A stretch of DNA of 35,227 bases from the NCBI GenBank assembly GCA_902776565.1, contig CACYQN010000022.1:1-35227 (forward strand). Reading direction: 5' to 3'. Position 1 is the stretch's first letter; every line of letters starts with the position of its first letter. The DNA comes from an uncultured Bacteroidia bacterium (GTDB lineage: Bacteria; Bacteroidota; Bacteroidia; Bacteroidales; ML635J-15). Below are positions 32,601 to 35,227 of the stretch, piece after piece. The notes under the pieces were generated by a model. That model was given only the letters and a program-made list of their open reading frames with translations, had not been told where the DNA came from and did not search any database. The position numbers and the translations under genes are program-made.

Positions 32601-35227
32601 GGGATGGAAACGGTATTACAGGCGTTTCTTTTGGTAGCGGTGACGATATAGTAAGCAATTCTAATTCAAATGGTTTGCCAGCTGCATCACCATACTATGG
32701 TGATTATACAAATCTTGTAGGCGCTGTACAGGCAGGTGTTGAAGCAACTGTTAGCATTACATACGCAACAGGTTGGACTTATGGTACTATCATTTGGATA
32801 GACCTGAACAACAATCTTATTTTCGAAGGAAATGAAGTTGTATATGTTGGAGAATGTGCATCATCTAATCCTACAACATTAGCCGCAACATTCACATTGC
32901 CAATTTCAATTCCAGCTGGCGACTACCGTATGCGTATTGCTGCAGCTGATTCATATTACGATAGTTATATTGCATCAATTGCTGCTGCAGCGAATGCAAA
33001 TCCTTGCCCATCGACTACTTATACTGTAGTTAACGATTATACTATAAGAGTTTTAGCAGCTCCTACCTGTTTCCCACCAACTGCATTGACTGCTTCTAGC
33101 ATTGGTGCAACAACAGCAACATTGACTTGGACAGCGGGTAATGGCGAAACTGCATGGCAGGTTTGTATCAATGGTGACGAAGGCAATCTTATAGATGTAG
33201 ATGCACCTACATACACAATGGAAAATCTCATTGCAGCTACTGATTATACCGTTAAAGTTCGTTCAAATTGCGGAAGTGATGGCGTTAGCGCATGGTCAAG
33301 CGAATACGAATTTACAACCGCTATATGTGAAGTTGAAGACCAGTGCCAAATTACCTATGAACTTGAAGACAGTTATGGTGATGGTTGGGATGGTTCTGTT
33401 ATAAATGTAGTTGATGTGGCAACAAGTGATGTACTTGCTACTTGGACAGTAACAGGTTCTTCGGCAACTGGAAATCTTTCTGTTTGTAATGGCAGTCAAA
33501 TTACTTTTGTATGGGTTAATGGCGGCAGCAGATGGGATTCAGAAGCTTCATATGCAGTTTATGATGTAAACGGTGTCGAAATATTCTCTGGCTCTGGTGC
33601 TATGGATGACGATGTGCTCTATACTGTAGATTGTACAATTAAGCACACTATCACAGCATCTACCGCTGATCTAAACGGAACAATTACACCTAATGGTGAA
33701 AATCTGGTTGTTGATGGCGAAAACTTGTCGTTTACAATCGTTCCTGCAGACGATTGCTACTATATTGCAAGCGTATTGGTTGATGGTGAAGAATCAATCA
33801 GCAATGTTGATGAAAACGGCGTTTACACATTTACTAATGTAACTGCAGACCACACTATCGTTGCATCGTTCGCACTTAATACCTATGAAATTACAACATC
33901 TGTAGAAGGAAACGGCACAATTACCGAAACCAGCACAGTTAATTGCGGTGATGACAAGCAAATCACAATTACTCCTGCTAACGACTGCTACAGAATTGCA
34001 AGCGTAATGGTTGACGGCGTTGAGGCAATCACCGACGTTGTTGACGGCGTTTACACATTTGCTAACGTAACTGCACAACACGTTATTACTGCTAGATTCG
34101 AGCAGATAACATACTCATTCACAGTAAATGCTGGTGAAAATGGTACAATCACTGCTAACGATGAAATTGGTAATGTAGCAAATTGCGGTGAGGACAAGTC
34201 GTTCACAATCGCTGCTAACGAAGGTTACAGCATTGCAAGCGTATTGGTTGATGATGTTAATGTTACCGATGCAGTTATTGCTGCTAACGGTGTTTACACA
34301 TTCACAAATGTTACCGAAGAACACACTATCGCTGCAACATTCTCAATCAACAGCTACAACCTGACAATTCACTATGTATATGCAGACAACACACCAGCTG
34401 CCGGTGACTACACTACAACTGTTGAATACGGTGCAACATACTCTGTTGCTTCACCTGCAATCACAGGCTACACTGCAAACCAGACAATGGTTGAAGGAAC
34501 AATGCCTGCAGAAGATGTTACGGTAACCGTTACCTACAACGTCAACAGCTACAACCTAACAATCCACTATGTATATGCAGATGATTCAGAAGCCGCTGCA
34601 GACTACACCGCAACTCTTGAATATGGTGAACCATACTCGGTTGCATCACCTGCAATCACAGGCTACACTGCAAACCAGACAATGGTTGAAGGAACAATGC
34701 CAGCAGAAGATGTTACAGTAACCGTTACCTACAACGTCAACAGCTACAACCTGACAATCCACTATGTATATGCAGATGATTCAGAAGCCGCTGCAGACTA
34801 CACCGCAACTCTTGAATACGGTGCAACATATTCGGTTGCTTCTCCTGCAATCACAGGCTACACTGCAAACCAGGCAATGGTTGATGGAACAATGCCAGCA
34901 GAAGATGTTACAGTAACCGTTATCTACAACGTCGACAGCTACAACCTGACAATCCACTATGTATATGCAGATGATTCAGAAGCCGCTGCAGACTACATCG
35001 CAACTCTTGAATATGGTGAACCATACTCGGTCGTTTCTCCTGCTATCGACGGTTTCACAGCTGATAGACTTGTAATTGAAGGCACTATGGGTGCAGCAGA
35101 TGTTACCGAAACCGTAACCTACACTGCTAACCCAGTTCCGACACACACCTTGACAATACATTATGTATATGCTGACGACAGCGAAGCTTCAGAAGACCAC
35201 GTTGAAACACTTGCAGAAGGTGCAACA
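29630..35227 (+). CDS. Giant secreted FN3/GEVED/MucBP-like repeat protein, partial
   Basis: The frame is open from the ATG at 29630 to the window end, 1,866 codons without a stop, so the C-terminus is missing. Rough layout by residue: signal peptide 1-21 (ending AVAQ); N-terminal beta domain 24-198; FN3 at 200-293; MAM-like beta-sandwich 295-450; FN3 at 452-538 and 538-625; second beta-sandwich 626-806; FN3 at 808-893 and 894-982; GEVED domain 984-1145; FN3 at 1148-1232; a DSYGDGWDG domain 1235-1335; three InlB/Flg_new-type repeats 1337-1572; then 65-residue MucBP-like repeats beginning SYNLTIHYVYAD. Several FN3 units share the ETAWQICLNDNE motif. The plan fits a T9SS-exported adhesin or matrix protein; the expected C-terminal sorting domain lies outside the window. 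The paired AGGAGG site supports the start. Confidence 0.88.
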   Translation, partial: MMKKLLLNWLLLLTMAIGAVAQETLTVYDGTATNSYVPMYCGYFDDFTRTQFVIPAEDLAVMEGGQISEIKFYTTDSNIPYTTESNVDVYVMEVDYTSISAYEAKADAQMVYSGFIDFVSAGSGGETTITFETPYTYNGGNLLIGCENTTDVGYKFIYFYGQTVNGASISAYNSSSLSSVTPSQRNFIPKTTFTYTPGAAPACPRVNNLVANNITSSSADITWEVGGTETAWVLKYGPAGFNVETGGTTQNISATPAFQITGLAANTQYDVYVKANCGGGDESDWKRASFRTECGVESVPFSENFDSQTVGNVPTCWTKVGSGSALVNNGTANSGSYSLKFSGVSGGNIIALPQFGNEISGLQLSFYTRPESTSSSCGSFEVGYITDLNDASTFVPVVSYSYSEWSSPVAYDEKEVIMPSAPAGSYFAFNHNANATYYYWFVDDVQVNLPPSCIKPTALAYSNVAARTAVLSWTAGGEETAWQICLNDNEGNPIDVTNPYTLTGLDPETTYTVKVRANCGGGDYSAWTNNISFTTTVACPVPTAFTYSNIFNTSATVSWTAGASEGVWNLKYKKTADDEWTEVNGLTASSYTITGLTASTAYSVQVQADCELDGTSTWLSGNFTTAYEIPFLQEFGSVIPADWSQKSGLLSSVMGGAALASGSGWNFGAGNGVFDNHARTNIYGSSCNKWLLTPVISMDANVQLTFDLALTAYSGTMTAAATTGTDDKFVVLISTNGGETWTILRQYDNAGSEYVYNNIPTAGEEVSINLSSYGSDNVIIAFYGESTIGNADNNLHIDNVKLDYIPNCIRPTGLAASNVYAREATLSWTAGGSETAWQICLNDNESNPIDATNPFTLTGLEPTTTYNVKVRANCGGSDGDSEWTNNISFTTTVSCPAPINLAVSGLTPTSATIEWEAGAFETEWNLKYKADGDGDWTVENDVTSPYTITGLTAETDYEVQLQAVCALDDLSDWSSSVDVYTGYCQPAPTSRDGNGITGVSFGSGDDIVSNSNSNGLPAASPYYGDYTNLVGAVQAGVEATVSITYATGWTYGTIIWIDLNNNLIFEGNEVVYVGECASSNPTTLAATFTLPISIPAGDYRMRIAAADSYYDSYIASIAAAANANPCPSTTYTVVNDYTIRVLAAPTCFPPTALTASSIGATTATLTWTAGNGETAWQVCINGDEGNLIDVDAPTYTMENLIAATDYTVKVRSNCGSDGVSAWSSEYEFTTAICEVEDQCQITYELEDSYGDGWDGSVINVVDVATSDVLATWTVTGSSATGNLSVCNGSQITFVWVNGGSRWDSEASYAVYDVNGVEIFSGSGAMDDDVLYTVDCTIKHTITASTADLNGTITPNGENLVVDGENLSFTIVPADDCYYIASVLVDGEESISNVDENGVYTFTNVTADHTIVASFALNTYEITTSVEGNGTITETSTVNCGDDKQITITPANDCYRIASVMVDGVEAITDVVDGVYTFANVTAQHVITARFEQITYSFTVNAGENGTITANDEIGNVANCGEDKSFTIAANEGYSIASVLVDDVNVTDAVIAANGVYTFTNVTEEHTIAATFSINSYNLTIHYVYADNTPAAGDYTTTVEYGATYSVASPAITGYTANQTMVEGTMPAEDVTVTVTYNVNSYNLTIHYVYADDSEAAADYTATLEYGEPYSVASPAITGYTANQTMVEGTMPAEDVTVTVTYNVNSYNLTIHYVYADDSEAAADYTATLEYGATYSVASPAITGYTANQAMVDGTMPAEDVTVTVIYNVDSYNLTIHYVYADDSEAAADYIATLEYGEPYSVVSPAIDGFTADRLVIEGTMGAADVTETVTYTANPVPTHTLTIHYVYADDSEASEDHVETLAEGAT
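33640..34346 (+). repeat. Three InlB/Flg_new-type repeats inside the giant gene
   Basis: Three units of about 75-80 codons share the pattern ITAS...NGTIT, then FTI(V/A)PA, then IASVLVDG and VYTFTNVTADHTI. The DNA is similar but clearly diverged, unlike the following 195-base repeats. Confidence 0.75.
34347..35227 (+). repeat. 195-bp tandem coding repeats (MucBP-like), at least five
   Basis: Units start near 34347, 34542, 34737 and 34932, spaced exactly 195 bases (65 codons); a fifth begins near 35136 after a slightly longer spacing (204) and is cut by the window end. Units two and three are almost identical in DNA (for example CAGATGATTCAGAAGCCGCT in both), while the first and fifth differ more. 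Each encodes SYNLTIHYVYAD, then a YSVASPAITGYTANQ block and a GTMPAEDVTVTVTYN strand. Confidence 0.9.

Noticed and set aside
33794..34081. Cysteine- and asparagine-rich minus-strand frames within 33-35 kb
   Set aside because: They are antisense mirrors of the repeats in the giant gene, whose plus-strand frame is open throughout.

Overview
The window looks like chromosomal DNA of an anaerobic, fermentative member of the Bacteroidales (Bacteroidota). The evidence is the Bat aerotolerance genes, the HU-like/SPOR membrane protein, the short AMP nucleosidase typical of the phylum, a type IX secretion (T9SS) sorting domain, DUF4878 and DUF3127 proteins, and repeated TAnnTTTG promoter elements (one with TTTG 19 bp upstream). 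I cannot name genus or species. No tRNA, CRISPR array, prophage or transposase gene was seen.

Layout. 1-1.3 kb: an AAA/DUF4143 ATPase whose 5' end is preceded by a perfect 42-bp palindrome. 1.4-4.4 kb (minus): batA-batB-batC with a palindromic repeat element between batB and batC, and no batD/batE after batC. 4.4-4.8 kb: an intergenic gap built almost wholly of 8-bp- and 10-bp-period arrays. 4.8-7.2 kb: a YdcF/ElyC-like membrane protein (minus) and glutamine synthetase (plus). 7.3-7.6 kb: RNase P RNA (minus). 7.8-9.7 kb: a secreted T9SS cargo protein (minus). 9.9-10.1 kb: a 16-bp-period array. 10.2-12.3 kb: AMP nucleosidase and the HU-like/SPOR protein (plus). 12.3-15.3 kb (minus): murB-mltG-GH114-like operon. 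15.5-16.8 kb (plus): two lipoproteins. 16.8-18.4 kb (minus): DUF3127 protein and an aminotransferase. 18.5-23.1 kb (minus): a four-gene NADH-linked [FeFe]-hydrogenase operon. 23.5-26.3 kb (minus): aldehyde dehydrogenase and iron alcohol dehydrogenase. 26.6-29.1 kb (minus): ClpB. 29.6 kb to the end (plus): an open frame of at least 1,866 codons for a giant secreted repeat protein that runs off the window.

How the genes work together. The hydrogenase plus the aldehyde and alcohol dehydrogenases form a redox-disposal neighbourhood, in which reduced cofactors from fermentation can leave as H2 or alcohol. MurB, MltG and the SPOR protein act in cell-wall synthesis or division, and the GH114-like enzyme is tied to that group by its operon. 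The two large secreted proteins are surface or matrix candidates.

The most unusual signal is in the gaps between genes. Many are filled with short-period degenerate arrays (8, 10 and 16 bp) and perfect or near-perfect palindromes, several touching or containing stop codons. Other points worth checking are a GH114-like protein whose two halves appear in swapped order, an HndB-like hydrogenase subunit that has lost most cluster cysteines, and near-identical 195-bp coding repeats in the giant protein.
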